From JARRKU01 sp963675565 (lineage in GTDB: Bacteria > Desulfobacterota > Desulfobacteria > Desulfobacterales > Desulfosarcinaceae): 64,000 bases of DNA. The stretch spans positions 2,046,001 to 2,110,000 of the forward strand of contig CAXXYD010000004.1 of assembly GCA_963675565.2 (NCBI GenBank), in the 5' to 3' direction. The notes under the pieces are model-generated. The model was not told the DNA's origin. It saw nothing but the letters and a program-made list of their open reading frames with translations, and ran no database searches. The position numbers and the translations under genes were made by a program. Of the stretch, positions 34,428 to 43,447 are shown piece after piece; positions within the stretch are counted from its first letter, which is position 1; every line of letters starts with the position of its first letter.

Positions 34428-34832
34428 ATGAAGAAACGATTTTGCACAGCGGCATGCTTGATCTTTTGTGCACTGCTTTTTACCGCATCACCCTGTTGGG
34501 CCAAAGCCAAAGGGTATTGCTATGTCGTGGGTTACTCCTACCAACTGAAACAAGCCTACTTTTCTCCCATATTCGCGTTAGATGTTCGCGATGTGTCCTA
34601 TAGCAACGAAGAGTACACCACCGACGTGGAATTGATCCAGAAAATGGAGTCTCGATTCCAAAATTATTTAGCCAGAAATCAGAATCTCGACATCGCAAAA
34701 TATACCATTTCCGCCAGGGGCGCGTACAAGAATGAAACCATCGGCATTAAGCGACTGATGACCGAACGGGAAGACTACAAAAGGAAGGGCTTCCAGGCCA
34801 AAGTCCTGAAGGATTTTAAATTTACCGATTAA
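34428..34832 (+). CDS. Secreted hypothetical protein
   Basis: A 134-residue protein with a clear signal peptide (KKR, then a hydrophobic core ending in SPCWA, cleavage near residue 25). The mature part is about 110 residues, rich in Y, K and F, with a short DVRDVSYSNEEY segment and no known motif. It has one cysteine, so no disulfide is expected within it. It has its own promoter and lies just ahead of prmA. I do not recognise the family. Confidence 0.7.
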   Translation: MKKRFCTAACLIFCALLFTASPCWAKAKGYCYVVGYSYQLKQAYFSPIFALDVRDVSYSNEEYTTDVELIQKMESRFQNYLARNQNLDIAKYTISARGAYKNETIGIKRLMTEREDYKRKGFQAKVLKDFKFTD

Positions 34833-34880
34833 ACCCCGGCGCTATTGCCTGCCCGTCCATTCTCGTATACAACCCAGTCC

Positions 34881-35813
34881 ATGCAATGGATTGAAGCCAA
34901 AGTCTCCTTTTTATGCGAAAATGAAACCCTGGCGGTGGAATTGATCGCCGATATTTTGCATGACCTCAGCGCCCGTGGCGTGGTTGTGGACGACCCTTGT
35001 CTGGAGCCGGCCGAAGGATGGGGCGACGATGCCGTGCCGCGGCCGTCGCAACCAGCGGTAACCGGGTATTTTCCCGACGATGAACGCTTTGCGCAACAGT
35101 GCCGGGACCTGGAAAGGGACCTTGCCCGGCTGGCCCGGCATCAGGCCATCGATTATAAAATCGCTTATCGTCCGGTGGATGAGGAGGACTGGGCCGAGGC
35201 ATGGAAAGCCTTTTTCTGGCCGCAAAAGATCACACCGAGCATTGTGGTCAAGCCCACCTGGCGGGAGTATTCGGCATCCGCGGGTCAGATCGTTATCGAG
35301 ATTGATCCCGGCATGGCCTTCGGCACCGGCACGCATCCCACTACCGCATTGTGCGTCCGCCTGCTGCAAAAATATATTCAGCCCGAATCGTCGATACTCG
35401 ATGTGGGTACCGGCTCGGGAATCCTTCTCGTCGCGGCGGCCAAACTGGGCGCTGTGCGGCTTACCGGCATCGATCTGGATCCCCTGGCCGTGGAAGTGGC
35501 CTGGCGCAACCTGGCCCAAAACCATATCGACCCCCAACGCGTTACGCTGCAATGCGCCGATCTGGTCGATTCCGTATCTCGATCCCATGATATCGTCGTG
35601 GCCAATATTCTGGCAGAAGTCGTCCTTGAATTGCTGGATGATGTCGCAAGGGTATTGAAACCGGGCGGTATTTTTATCTGTTCAGGCATCATTGAGGCAT
35701 TCCAGTCCGGTGTTGCCGAGAAAATGGCGTTTTGCGGTTTTGATATTCTGGACATGGAAAAGGCAGGCGGTTGGGTGGCGTTTGCCGGAACACGGAATCA
35801 GGCGGATTGCTGA
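34881..35813 (+). CDS. prmA: Ribosomal protein L11 methyltransferase
   Basis: A 310-residue PrmA that trimethylates ribosomal protein L11 with SAM. The N-terminal recognition domain begins MQWIEAKVSF, and the catalytic part has DPGMAFGTGTHPTT, the SAM-binding LDVGTGSGILLVAA and the substrate loop DIVVANILAEV (N-x-L). Start at 34881 matches the family's usual MKWIEV beginning; an open frame upstream is unsupported. Its last 16 bases overlap the convergent aminotransferase. Confidence 0.94.
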   Translation: MQWIEAKVSFLCENETLAVELIADILHDLSARGVVVDDPCLEPAEGWGDDAVPRPSQPAVTGYFPDDERFAQQCRDLERDLARLARHQAIDYKIAYRPVDEEDWAEAWKAFFWPQKITPSIVVKPTWREYSASAGQIVIEIDPGMAFGTGTHPTTALCVRLLQKYIQPESSILDVGTGSGILLVAAAKLGAVRLTGIDLDPLAVEVAWRNLAQNHIDPQRVTLQCADLVDSVSRSHDIVVANILAEVVLELLDDVARVLKPGGIFICSGIIEAFQSGVAEKMAFCGFDILDMEKAGGWVAFAGTRNQADC

Positions 35814-36637
35814 GTGGTGTGGGTTTCCAGCAGTGCGATGATTTTTTTGGTTCGCGGCCCCGGCCGGCCGTCGCCGATAACGGTATCATCCACCTGAACC
35901 ACGGGCACCAGTCCCTTGTTGGTGCCGGTGATAAAGACCTCCTGGGCCGCCTTCAATTCGGCGCTGGGCAGATCGCGAATGACTGCCGGAAAATCTGTTG
36001 CGGTGATTTCCAGAACGACTTTCCGCGTAATGCCCGATAAAATTTCTTTGCCGGGGGTGACCAGTTTATCATCGATAAAAGCAAAAAGGTTGCTGGTGGA
36101 TCCCTCCAGGGCGTTTCCATTGTTGTCCAGGTAGACGGCTTCGATGGCACCTTGATCCTTGGCCTGGCGCAGGGCCATGGCCGCAGGAAGATAGTTGATG
36201 CTTTTGGCCCCGGGAATGTTGCGCCTGGCCGTCATGGTGATGATTTTGACCCCCTTGCTGTACCACCAGGCCGGCAGTTTGGGCAATGGGGAGACAAGCA
36301 CCAGCAGACGCGGTTTTCCCATTGGTGTCAAAAAGTCGGTACTGGACCCGCCGGTGACGATGATACGGGCATTGGCTTCTTCCAAAGCGTTTTTTTCCAG
36401 GGTCTTCAGGACTACGTTACACACCTGGCCGTGGGTCCAGGGAATATCCAGATGAATTTCCCGGGCCGAATGGATCAGCCGTGAAACATGTTCTTTTAAG
36501 AAGTATGGCCTGCCGTTATAGGTCCGCAGCAGATCAAACACCCCAATACCGCGCAGGATAGCCAGGTCGTCCACCGGTATCATGGCTTGATCGGCCGGCA
36601 GGAATTTTCCGTCCACATAGTAAATATTCATTGTCAT
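35798..36637 (-). CDS. Class IV aminotransferase (D-amino acid / branched-chain type)
   Basis: A 279-residue PLP enzyme of fold type IV. Markers are VDDLAILRGIGVFDLLRTYNG, the catalytic lysine in GAKSINYLPAAMA, EGSTSNLFAF and SGITRKVVLEI. It is similar to D-alanine aminotransferase and to IlvE-like proteins, and sequence alone does not fix the substrate. A full-length ilvE lies elsewhere in the window (56 kb), so this copy more likely has another role. Start chosen at 36637 (MTMNIYY), with AAGGA 8 nt upstream. Confidence 0.85.
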   Translation of the reverse strand: MTMNIYYVDGKFLPADQAMIPVDDLAILRGIGVFDLLRTYNGRPYFLKEHVSRLIHSAREIHLDIPWTHGQVCNVVLKTLEKNALEEANARIIVTGGSSTDFLTPMGKPRLLVLVSPLPKLPAWWYSKGVKIITMTARRNIPGAKSINYLPAAMALRQAKDQGAIEAVYLDNNGNALEGSTSNLFAFIDDKLVTPGKEILSGITRKVVLEITATDFPAVIRDLPSAELKAAQEVFITGTNKGLVPVVQVDDTVIGDGRPGPRTKKIIALLETHTTQQSA

Positions 36638-36658
36638 CCATTCATTCCTTAGACGCAA

Positions 36659-36953
36659 TGGCTCTCATACATCAGGTTGCGTTTCAACTCAAGCCCGCCC
36701 TTTTCTATCCGGCGATTCCGGGTGAACGCCCTGGATAAAATCAAAAACCCGAATATCAAATGATGTCTGCGGCCGGTTTGATTTACGATCAGGTCCCCAA
36801 CCACTGTTGCGCTTTGGATTTTGATATTGGCTGCCCCAAAAAAATACCGCCCGATAAGGGTTGATTCTCAAAATAAAGTGGCGTTACAATCCTCAGGCGA
36901 ACGCTGCGATGCTTTTAACAAACGAACCATCATGGATCTATTAAGGAGATATA
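36659..36953. other. Intergenic region with an inverted pair of A-rich words
   Basis: 295 bp without a gene. AAAATCAAAAACCCGAATAT (36731-36750) and, inverted, GGATTTTGATATTGG (about 36815-36829) flank a GC-richer core. AAGGAGAT precedes the next start codon and is its ribosome site. Confidence 0.4.
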
Positions 36954-38987
36954 ATGCCCCACCCACTTTACCCCCGTCTCTTGGAACCGCTTGATCTGGG
37001 GTTTACAATCCTGAAGAATCGCGTCGTTATGGGCTCCATGCATACCGGGCTGGAAGAATTTCCGGACGGACTCCAGCGTATGGCGGCCTTTTATGCCGAG
37101 CGCGCCAAGGGCGGTGTGGCGTTGATGATTACCGGCGGAATCGCGCCCAATGCCGCTGGATGCGTGGCCGATCACGGCGCCAAGTTGACTTGTGCGGATG
37201 AAATCGGGCCGCATCAGACCGTTACCCGGGCAGTGCATGCGGCTGGTGCCAAAATCTGTATGCAAATCCTGCATACCGGCCGCTATGCATTTCACAAACA
37301 ACTGGTGGCGCCCTCACCCATTCAAGCCCCCATCAATATTTTCAAGCCCCAAGAACTTACTGCAGCGGGGGTGGAACAGCAAATCGAAGATTTTGTCCAT
37401 TGCGCACAGCTGGCCCGGGAAGCGGGTTATGATGGGGTTGAGATCATGGGGTCCGAGGGTTATTTGATCAACCAGTTCATTGCTCGCCGGACCAACCAGC
37501 GCACCGACCAATGGGGCGGCCCATACGAAAACCGCATTCGCTTTGCGCTGGAGATTGTCAAACGGTCACGCCGGGCGGTGGGGCCTGATTTCATAATTAT
37601 TTACAGGCTTTCCATGCTGGATCTCGTTCAGGACGGCTCTTCATGGGGTGAGGTCGTCCAGCTGGCCCGCAGCATGCAATCTGCCGGCGTGACCATCATC
37701 AACAGCGGCATCGGCTGGCACGAGGCGCGTATTCCGACCATCGCCGCAATGGTTCCCCGGGCATCTTTCGCCTGGGTGACAGCCAAACTGAAAAGCGAAG
37801 TCGACATTCCGCTGGTCACCAGCAACCGTATCAACACGCCGGAGGTTGCCGAATCGGTTCTGGCCGAACGGTCGGCCGATTTGGTGTCCATGGCCAGGCC
37901 GCTTCTGGCCGATCCCGACTTTGTGGCCAAGGCCGCCACGGGGCGGGCCAAATTGATCAACACCTGTATCGCCTGCAACCAGGCCTGCCTGGATCATATT
38001 TTTTCCGGGCAGATCGCTTCGTGCCTGGTCAACCCCAGGGGGGGGCATGAAACAGAGCTGAGCTATGAACCCGCCCGGACATCCAGGCGGCTGGCCGTTG
38101 TAGGTGCCGGACCTGCCGGCCTTTCGTTTGCCATAACGGCGGCCCAGCGCGGCCACAGTGTGACCCTGTACGAACAGTCCCGTCATATCGGGGGACAGCT
38201 CAATATCGCTGTCCAGATTCCCGGCAAGGAAGAGTTCAGGGAAACCCTGCGTTATTTCCGCGAACAAATCGCCCTGCTCGGCATTGAGGTCCGTCTGGAA
38301 TCCAGCGTCTCGGCGGACCACCTTCGGGAAATCCGGTACGACGCAATTGTCGTGGCCACCGGCATTGAGCCCCGCATCCCGCGAATTGCGGGTATAGAGC
38401 ATCCATCGGTTCTGACTTATATTGACGTGCTGGCCCATAAAAAACCCGTGGGCGCCAAGGTGGCCATTATCGGTGCCGGCGGCATCGGCTTCGACACAGC
38501 GGTTTTTCTGACCCACGATGCTGCTGTTGACCCCCTGGACCGGGAAACATTTTATAAAACATGGGGGATCGATCCCTACCTCTACCATCGTGCAGGCCTG
38601 CTGCCGGAAGGGCCGCAAGCCTGCAAAGCCATACGGGATGTCTATCTGCTTCAGCGAAAGGCAAGCAAAGTCGGCGCGGGACTGAGTAAAACCACCGGGT
38701 GGATCCACCGCGCCCAACTGGCCCGGCAGGGGGTCTCCATGCTCAACAGCGTAACTTATGAACGTATCGACGACCAGGGCCTGCATATCGTCCGGCAGGA
38801 TAAAAAAATGGTGCTGTCGGTGGACAATGTGGTGATCTGCGCCGGCCAGGATTCCAAACGCGATCTGGCCGACCAGTTGGAAGGCAGCGGTTTGACGGTG
38901 CACGTCATCGGCGGCGCCGATGTGGCGGCCGAATTGGATGCCAAGCGGGCCATCGATCAGGGTGCCCGGCTGGCGGCCGCCATTTGA
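36954..38987 (+). CDS. 2,4-dienoyl-CoA reductase-like NADH:flavin oxidoreductase
   Basis: A 677-residue protein of the FadH/old yellow enzyme class. Residues 1-350 form the FMN TIM barrel (LKNRVVMGSMHTGLEE, MQILHTGRYAFH, GSEGYLINQF), followed by a [4Fe-4S] site in CIACNQACLD ... SCLVNP. The C-terminal half binds FAD and NAD(P)H (VVGAGPAGLSFAITAAQRGH, VAIIGAGGIGFD). E. coli FadH reduces 2,4-dienoyl-CoA in unsaturated fatty acid oxidation, but related enzymes act on other enoates. Length and domain order match FadH. It is preceded by AAGGAGAT. Confidence 0.9.
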   Translation: MPHPLYPRLLEPLDLGFTILKNRVVMGSMHTGLEEFPDGLQRMAAFYAERAKGGVALMITGGIAPNAAGCVADHGAKLTCADEIGPHQTVTRAVHAAGAKICMQILHTGRYAFHKQLVAPSPIQAPINIFKPQELTAAGVEQQIEDFVHCAQLAREAGYDGVEIMGSEGYLINQFIARRTNQRTDQWGGPYENRIRFALEIVKRSRRAVGPDFIIIYRLSMLDLVQDGSSWGEVVQLARSMQSAGVTIINSGIGWHEARIPTIAAMVPRASFAWVTAKLKSEVDIPLVTSNRINTPEVAESVLAERSADLVSMARPLLADPDFVAKAATGRAKLINTCIACNQACLDHIFSGQIASCLVNPRGGHETELSYEPARTSRRLAVVGAGPAGLSFAITAAQRGHSVTLYEQSRHIGGQLNIAVQIPGKEEFRETLRYFREQIALLGIEVRLESSVSADHLREIRYDAIVVATGIEPRIPRIAGIEHPSVLTYIDVLAHKKPVGAKVAIIGAGGIGFDTAVFLTHDAAVDPLDRETFYKTWGIDPYLYHRAGLLPEGPQACKAIRDVYLLQRKASKVGAGLSKTTGWIHRAQLARQGVSMLNSVTYERIDDQGLHIVRQDKKMVLSVDNVVICAGQDSKRDLADQLEGSGLTVHVIGGADVAAELDAKRAIDQGARLAAAI

Positions 38988-39086
38988 TATAATGGCGGCG
39001 CCCTGCGCCGGCCAGCACTTGCCAGTGCTGCCCGCACCGGCGCGGCGCTGAGAAAAAGACGAATCAAGCGACAAGGTGGACATGGC

Positions 39087-39512
39087 GTGGAAACATTCAA
39101 TCTGGTCAGCATAGGTAAAATCCGCATTGAACAAGACAAACCTTTCATCGATGTCCACTCGCAATATGCAGATGCCATGCTGGGTCTGGATACGTTTTCA
39201 CACATCATGGTGTTTTACTGGTTTCATTTAAATGACAATCCTGAGGCCAGGCGCGTGCTTCAACTTCGACCGAGGGCAAACCCCGATAACCCGGTTTGCG
39301 GCGTTTTCGCCACCCACTCGCCCAGGCGTCCGAACCTCATTGCGCTGACCATCTGTCGGGTGCTTTCCATTGACGGCACCACCATCGCTCTTGATGAAAT
39401 TGATGCCAAAGACGGCTCCCCCGTAGTTGATATCAAGTGCTATATTCCGGAAAAAATTGCCGCAGGCGAGGTGCACCTGCCGGAATGGGTGAAGAACCGG
39501 AACCAGGGCTAA
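39087..39512 (+). CDS. trmO: tRNA (N6-threonylcarbamoyladenosine37-N6)-methyltransferase TrmO
   Basis: A 141-residue TrmO/TsaA (YaeB-like) protein, shorter than the 235-residue E. coli form because it has only the beta-barrel SAM-binding domain. The signature GVFATHSPRRPNLIALT is intact (usually GVFATRSPHRPNPIGLS), as is LDTFSHIMVFYWFHLN. It methylates t6A37 of tRNA-Thr in E. coli. It lies 99 bp after the FadH-like gene and ends before an intrinsic terminator. Confidence 0.88.
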   Translation: METFNLVSIGKIRIEQDKPFIDVHSQYADAMLGLDTFSHIMVFYWFHLNDNPEARRVLQLRPRANPDNPVCGVFATHSPRRPNLIALTICRVLSIDGTTIALDEIDAKDGSPVVDIKCYIPEKIAAGEVHLPEWVKNRNQG

Positions 39513-39576
39513 TATAGAATATCGGGAAACGAATCTTGACAATTCAGCCTCAGATCAATAAGTAAATCTCAACAAT

Positions 39577-39599
39577 ACCTGTCAGAAGACAGGTTTTTT
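39577..39599 (+). terminator. Intrinsic terminator 1, after trmO
   Basis: ACCTGTC-AGAA-GACAGGT (39577-39594) followed by a run of T to 39599. TTGACA at 39536-39541 with TAAGTA 17 bp later could start a transcript just before it. Confidence 0.8.
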
Positions 39600-39617
39600 C
39601 ATCTTACAGATCGAATC

Positions 39618-39676
39618 AAGCCACGAAGGCGTTTTGCTTTCCAGAAGGGAAGGGACCGGTAGTCGTGGCTTTTTTC
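39618..39676 (+). terminator. Intrinsic terminator 2 / structured leader of the ABC operon
   Basis: AAGCCACGA (39618-39626) pairs with TCGTGGCTT (39663-39671), followed by T residues to 39676. Inside, CTTTCC-AGAA-GGGAAG forms a second hairpin, leaving GGCGTTTTG and GGACCGGTAG as internal bulges. Such a two-tier structure before the transporter start codon (39754) may be a regulated terminator. I do not recognise a cobalamin-box riboswitch. Confidence 0.55.
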
Positions 39677-39753
39677 TTTACCCGCCGATCATCTTTTTAT
39701 CGCCCGGATTACCGGACACTGAAACGTTGAACAAGCCAGGAGGAGTAGAATCG

Positions 39754-40869
39754 ATGCAAACCCAGCGCTTGACTGCCGTGCTGGCGGCGATAACCATTTT
39801 ATTGCTTTGGGGCGAGGGGCTGGCCGCTCCCCGCATGATTACCGACGCTCTGGGCCGCCGTGTCCAGGTGCCGGAAAAGGTGCAGCGGGTCATTTGCTCG
39901 GGCTCCGGTTGCCTGCGATTGTTGACCTATCTGGAGGCCCAGGATAAAATCGTCGCTGTGGACGACATCGAGAAACGCAGGCCAAGGCTGGATGCACGAC
40001 CCTATGCCATGGCGAACCCCCAGTTCAAAACCTATCCCATATTCGGCGAGTTTCGCGGACATGACCACCCGGAGCGCATTCTCACCCTTGAGCCCCAGCC
40101 CCAAGTGATTTTCAAGACCTATTCCACCATGGGGCACGATCCTGTGGAATTGCAAAACAAGACGGGCATCCCGGTGATTGTTTTGGACTATGGGGATTTG
40201 GGCCGCCACCGCCAAGCGTTGTTTCAGGCCCTAGCAATCATGGGAGAGGTCATGCAGAAATCCCGGCGTGCCCAAGCGGTGATCGGTTTTTTCGAAACCC
40301 AGATTGCTGAGCTGGCATCACGCACAGCCTCTGTGGAAGACAGCCGCAAGCCCACCTGTTTCGTGGGTGGAATCGCTTTCAAGGGGCCCCATGGATTTCA
40401 ATCCACCGAGCCCGCATACCCGCCCCTGACCTTCATCCGGGCCAATAACCTGGCCCGGAGCGAGGACCGCAACGGCAAAGCGCTTCGGCAAAGCAACATC
40501 GCCAAAGAGCAAATCGTGCAGTGGGACCCGCAATATCTCTTTCTGGATCTGTCCACCCTGCAGATGGGTGACAAGGCCGGCGGTCTGTATGAATTGAAAA
40601 CCGATCCGGCCTACCGCAGCCTCACGGCGGTCCGGCAGGGACGGGTCTACGGCCTGCTGCCCTACAACTGGTACACGCGCAATTTCGGCTCCATCCTGGC
40701 CGATGCCTTCTTTCTGGGAAAATGCCTCTACCCGGAGCACTTCAGCGACGTGAATCCCGAGGCCAAGGCCGACGCAATATTCACGTTTCTGGTTGGCAAA
40801 CCGGTATTTCATCAGATGAATCAGGCTTTTGGCCAGCTGGTGTTCAAAAAAATCGAGCTGAACGAATAG
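39754..40869 (+). CDS. Periplasmic binding protein of an Fe-siderophore/cobalamin-type ABC transporter
   Basis: A 371-residue periplasmic binding protein of the class III (BtuF/FepB) fold. It has a signal peptide (MQTQRLTAVLAAITILLLWGE...AA) and then TDALGRRVQVPEKVQRVI, which is typical of this class. A region reading GPHGFQSTEPAYPP is shared with archaeal and sulfate-reducer members whose ligand is undefined. AGGAGGAG precedes the ATG. It heads a three-gene operon with permease and ATPase. Ligand may be ferric siderophore, haem, cobalamin or an oxyanion complex. Confidence 0.88.
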   Translation: MQTQRLTAVLAAITILLLWGEGLAAPRMITDALGRRVQVPEKVQRVICSGSGCLRLLTYLEAQDKIVAVDDIEKRRPRLDARPYAMANPQFKTYPIFGEFRGHDHPERILTLEPQPQVIFKTYSTMGHDPVELQNKTGIPVIVLDYGDLGRHRQALFQALAIMGEVMQKSRRAQAVIGFFETQIAELASRTASVEDSRKPTCFVGGIAFKGPHGFQSTEPAYPPLTFIRANNLARSEDRNGKALRQSNIAKEQIVQWDPQYLFLDLSTLQMGDKAGGLYELKTDPAYRSLTAVRQGRVYGLLPYNWYTRNFGSILADAFFLGKCLYPEHFSDVNPEAKADAIFTFLVGKPVFHQMNQAFGQLVFKKIELNE

Positions 40870-40878
40870 GACCGCGTC

Positions 40879-41949
40879 ATGCACTTTGCACAGGGGTCCC
40901 TTGATCCGCGATACACCCGTTATATTCGATATAAAACGGGATTTATTTTTATATGCCTGGCCTTGCTGGCGGCTGCTCTGGTTGGCGGCATGTCCATGGG
41001 CGCAGCGGGCATTCCCGCCCTGGATGTTCTGCGCGCCCTGGTGGGCAAAAGCGTCTCCAGCCGGCACGCCATCATCGTCTGGAATATTCGTCTTCCTCAG
41101 GCCTTGTCGGCGATGGTGGCCGGTGCGGGCCTGGCCGTCTCAGGGGCGGTGATGCAATCCATTCTGCGCAACCCACTGGGGTCGCCGTTTACCCTGGGCA
41201 TCTCCCACGCAGCGGCTTTCGGCGCCGCATTTGCCGTGATGATACTGGACGGCGGGGTAATGGCCAGCAGTGGTGCCGACGCTATCACCATTTCCCATCC
41301 CTGGATAACCACGGCATCCGCCTTTTTCTTTTGTATCATCGGGGCGCTGACCATTGTAGCCATTGCCCGAATGCGGGGCGCTTCTTCGGAAGCCATGGTG
41401 CTTTCCGGTGTGGCTTTGGGCGCCCTGTTCACAGCCGGTACCATGTTTCTCCAATTTTTTGCCGACGATGTCCAGCTGGCCGCCATGGTATTCTGGACGT
41501 TTGGCGATGCCGCCCGGGCGAGCTGGCGGGAACTGGGTATCATATCCGGCGTCACCCTTGCCGCCACCATTTATTTCCTTTTAAACACCTGGAATTACAA
41601 CGCCGTGGATGCCGGCGACGAGACGGCCAAAGGCCTGGGTGTGCGGGTCGAGCGCCTGCGTTTGACCGGGATGCTCATCGCCTCTCTGGTAACGGCGGTG
41701 ACGGTCTCTTTTCTCGGCATTATCGGCTTTGTTGGTTTGGTGTGCCCCCATATGGTGCGGCGCATTATCGGCGGCGACAACCGCTTCCTGCTGCCCGCCA
41801 CACTGGTGGTCGGCAGTTTGCTCCTGTTGGTTTCGGATACGGTGGCCCGGACCATCCTGGCCCCGCATTTGCTACCGGTTTCCATTTTGACGGCCTTCAT
41901 GGGCGCCCCGGTTTTTATCTATCTGATCATCCAGGGAAATGGAAAGTGA
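40879..41949 (+). CDS. FecCD/BtuC-family ABC transporter permease
   Basis: A 356-residue permease with about ten membrane helices. Family marks are NIRLPQALSAMVAGAGLAVSG, the QSILRNPLGSPFTLGIS loop, GFVGLVCPHMVRRIIG and LLLVSDTVART. It starts nine bases after the binding-protein gene, and its stop overlaps the ATPase start. Two copies would form the membrane channel. Confidence 0.93.
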   Translation: MHFAQGSLDPRYTRYIRYKTGFIFICLALLAAALVGGMSMGAAGIPALDVLRALVGKSVSSRHAIIVWNIRLPQALSAMVAGAGLAVSGAVMQSILRNPLGSPFTLGISHAAAFGAAFAVMILDGGVMASSGADAITISHPWITTASAFFFCIIGALTIVAIARMRGASSEAMVLSGVALGALFTAGTMFLQFFADDVQLAAMVFWTFGDAARASWRELGIISGVTLAATIYFLLNTWNYNAVDAGDETAKGLGVRVERLRLTGMLIASLVTAVTVSFLGIIGFVGLVCPHMVRRIIGGDNRFLLPATLVVGSLLLLVSDTVARTILAPHLLPVSILTAFMGAPVFIYLIIQGNGK

Positions 41950-42701
41950 TTCTCGACATCGACGCCATAAGCTTCCGGTACAACGGCCATCCCGTATTGG
42001 GCGATATATCGTTTGCTGTGGAAAAAAGCGAATTACTGGCCATTCTGGGGCCCAATGGCGTGGGAAAGACCACCCTGCTGCGCTGCATCAATGCCATTTT
42101 GAGGCCTTCCAAGGGGGTGGTGCGCGTGGAAAACCGGGATGTCTTGTCCATGGCGCCTATGGAAATCGCCCGGCATGTGGGCTACGTGGCCCAGCAGCAG
42201 GCACCCGGGCGCATGACCGTCTTTGATGCCGTTCTCATGGGGCGCCGGCCCCACATCCGTTGGCAGGTCAGCGAAAGGGACCTGCACATCGTCGACGGGG
42301 CCATCAAAAGTTTGAATCTCGGCCCCCTGGCCATGCGTTATGTGGACCGCATCAGCGGCGGGGAGCTTCAAAAGGTCGCCATCGGGCGTGCCCTGGTCCA
42401 GGAACCCCGACTGCTGCTTCTGGACGAACCCACCAGCAGCCTCGACTTGAAAAACCAGATTGAAATTCTTTCGCTGGTGCAACGGGTCGCACACGAACAT
42501 GCCATCGGCGCTGTAATGACCATGCACGATTTGAACATGGCTCTGCGGTTTGCCGATAAATGCCTTTTCGTAAAAGAGGGAAGGGTTTTCCAATCCTGCA
42601 GGACACAAGCGGTCAAGGCGGAAACCATCGAATCCGTTTACGGAGTGCCGGTGGAAATTCTTCATCACGGCGGCTATCCGGTGGTGATTCCAATCAATTA
42701 A
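41946..42701 (+). CDS. ABC transporter ATPase (BtuD/FepC-like)
   Basis: A 251-residue ATPase with Walker A GPNGVGKTT, Q-loop YVAQQQ, signature ISGGELQKV, Walker B LLLLDEPTSSLD and the H-loop histidine in MTMHDLN. The start is GTG 41946, overlapping the permease stop (GTGA); the frame is open much further upstream but is out of phase with the permease. It energises import through the FecCD-type permease. Confidence 0.93.
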   Translation: MILDIDAISFRYNGHPVLGDISFAVEKSELLAILGPNGVGKTTLLRCINAILRPSKGVVRVENRDVLSMAPMEIARHVGYVAQQQAPGRMTVFDAVLMGRRPHIRWQVSERDLHIVDGAIKSLNLGPLAMRYVDRISGGELQKVAIGRALVQEPRLLLLDEPTSSLDLKNQIEILSLVQRVAHEHAIGAVMTMHDLNMALRFADKCLFVKEGRVFQSCRTQAVKAETIESVYGVPVEILHHGGYPVVIPIN

Positions 42702-42889
42702 GAAAGAAAATCCACCTGTTTTCATCCTTCCGCGCCACAGCCGGGCCAGCGCAGCGATGCCGTGATGGCCCTGACCGGCAAGCAATGGCCGCAAAATAAT
42801 TCCCTTGCTAAAAACCAACCGCAACCGGTATAATCGTTTTTATCGGTGCTTACCAGAAGCCTGAGGATACGATCTGCCGCGACAACACG

Positions 42890-43444
42890 ATGATGGCCAG
42901 GACCTCTCCTTTTACAATGCAAGTCTCGGCATACGGCATTATAAAAAATCACGGTGGCATCATTTCGGTCAACAGTGAAATCGGCTACGGCACCACCTTT
43001 AATATCTACCTGCCGATTTCGGACAGGGAAGCACAACCCAAAATCTACATTGATGAAAAAATGGTTAAAGGCTCGATTACTATTCTGTTGATTGATGACG
43101 AGCAAATGATCATCGAGGTCGGCAAGGCCATGCTCGAAAAGTTGGGCTATCGAGTGATCGCGGCTCGTGGCGGCGAGGCGGCCATCAAAATGATTTCAGA
43201 AATAGGCTCCGATATCGATCTCGCCATTCTTGATATGGTCATGCCCGGCGCGGACGGTGGCTGGACGTTTGAACGGTTGAGGGAAATTCAACCCGATTTG
43301 CCGGTCATATTATCCAGTGGATATGCCATCAACGGTGAAGCGAACGAGATCATTCGGAAAGGCTGCAAAGGGTTTATCCAAAAGCCGTTCACCATTTCCG
43401 AACTTTCTCGAATTGTCCGGCACTCCCTTGAAGGCATCGCCTAA
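42890..43444 (+). pseudogene. Truncated hybrid histidine kinase (end of HATPase plus receiver)
   Basis: The 184-codon frame contains only the last part of a histidine kinase ATPase domain (SAYGIIKNHGGIISVNSEIGY..., GTTFNIYLP) followed by a complete receiver domain with the phosphate-accepting aspartate in LDMVMPG and a lysine in QKPFT. The G-box before SAYGI should read GTGLGL but is MARTSPFTMQV, so the kinase part is broken. No sensor domain lies in the 188 bp upstream. It is probably a remnant, although the receiver could still be made as a stand-alone protein. Confidence 0.6.
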
Positions 43445-43447
43445 ACA

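Noticed and set aside
34246..34431. A 61-codon frame in the leader of the secreted protein gene
   Set aside because: GTG start without ribosome site and no family; more likely untranslated leader.
37641..39164. A 507-codon open frame on the - strand
   Set aside because: It is the mirror of the FadH-like gene; the composition is that of an antisense frame and no family is recognisable.
39618..39676. Cobalamin riboswitch before the ABC operon
   Set aside because: Neither the B12 box nor the conserved core is present; only a two-tier terminator is visible.
40953..41945. A long + strand frame running into the ABC ATPase
   Set aside because: It overlaps the FecCD permease in another phase; only the part from GTG 41946 matches an ATPase.
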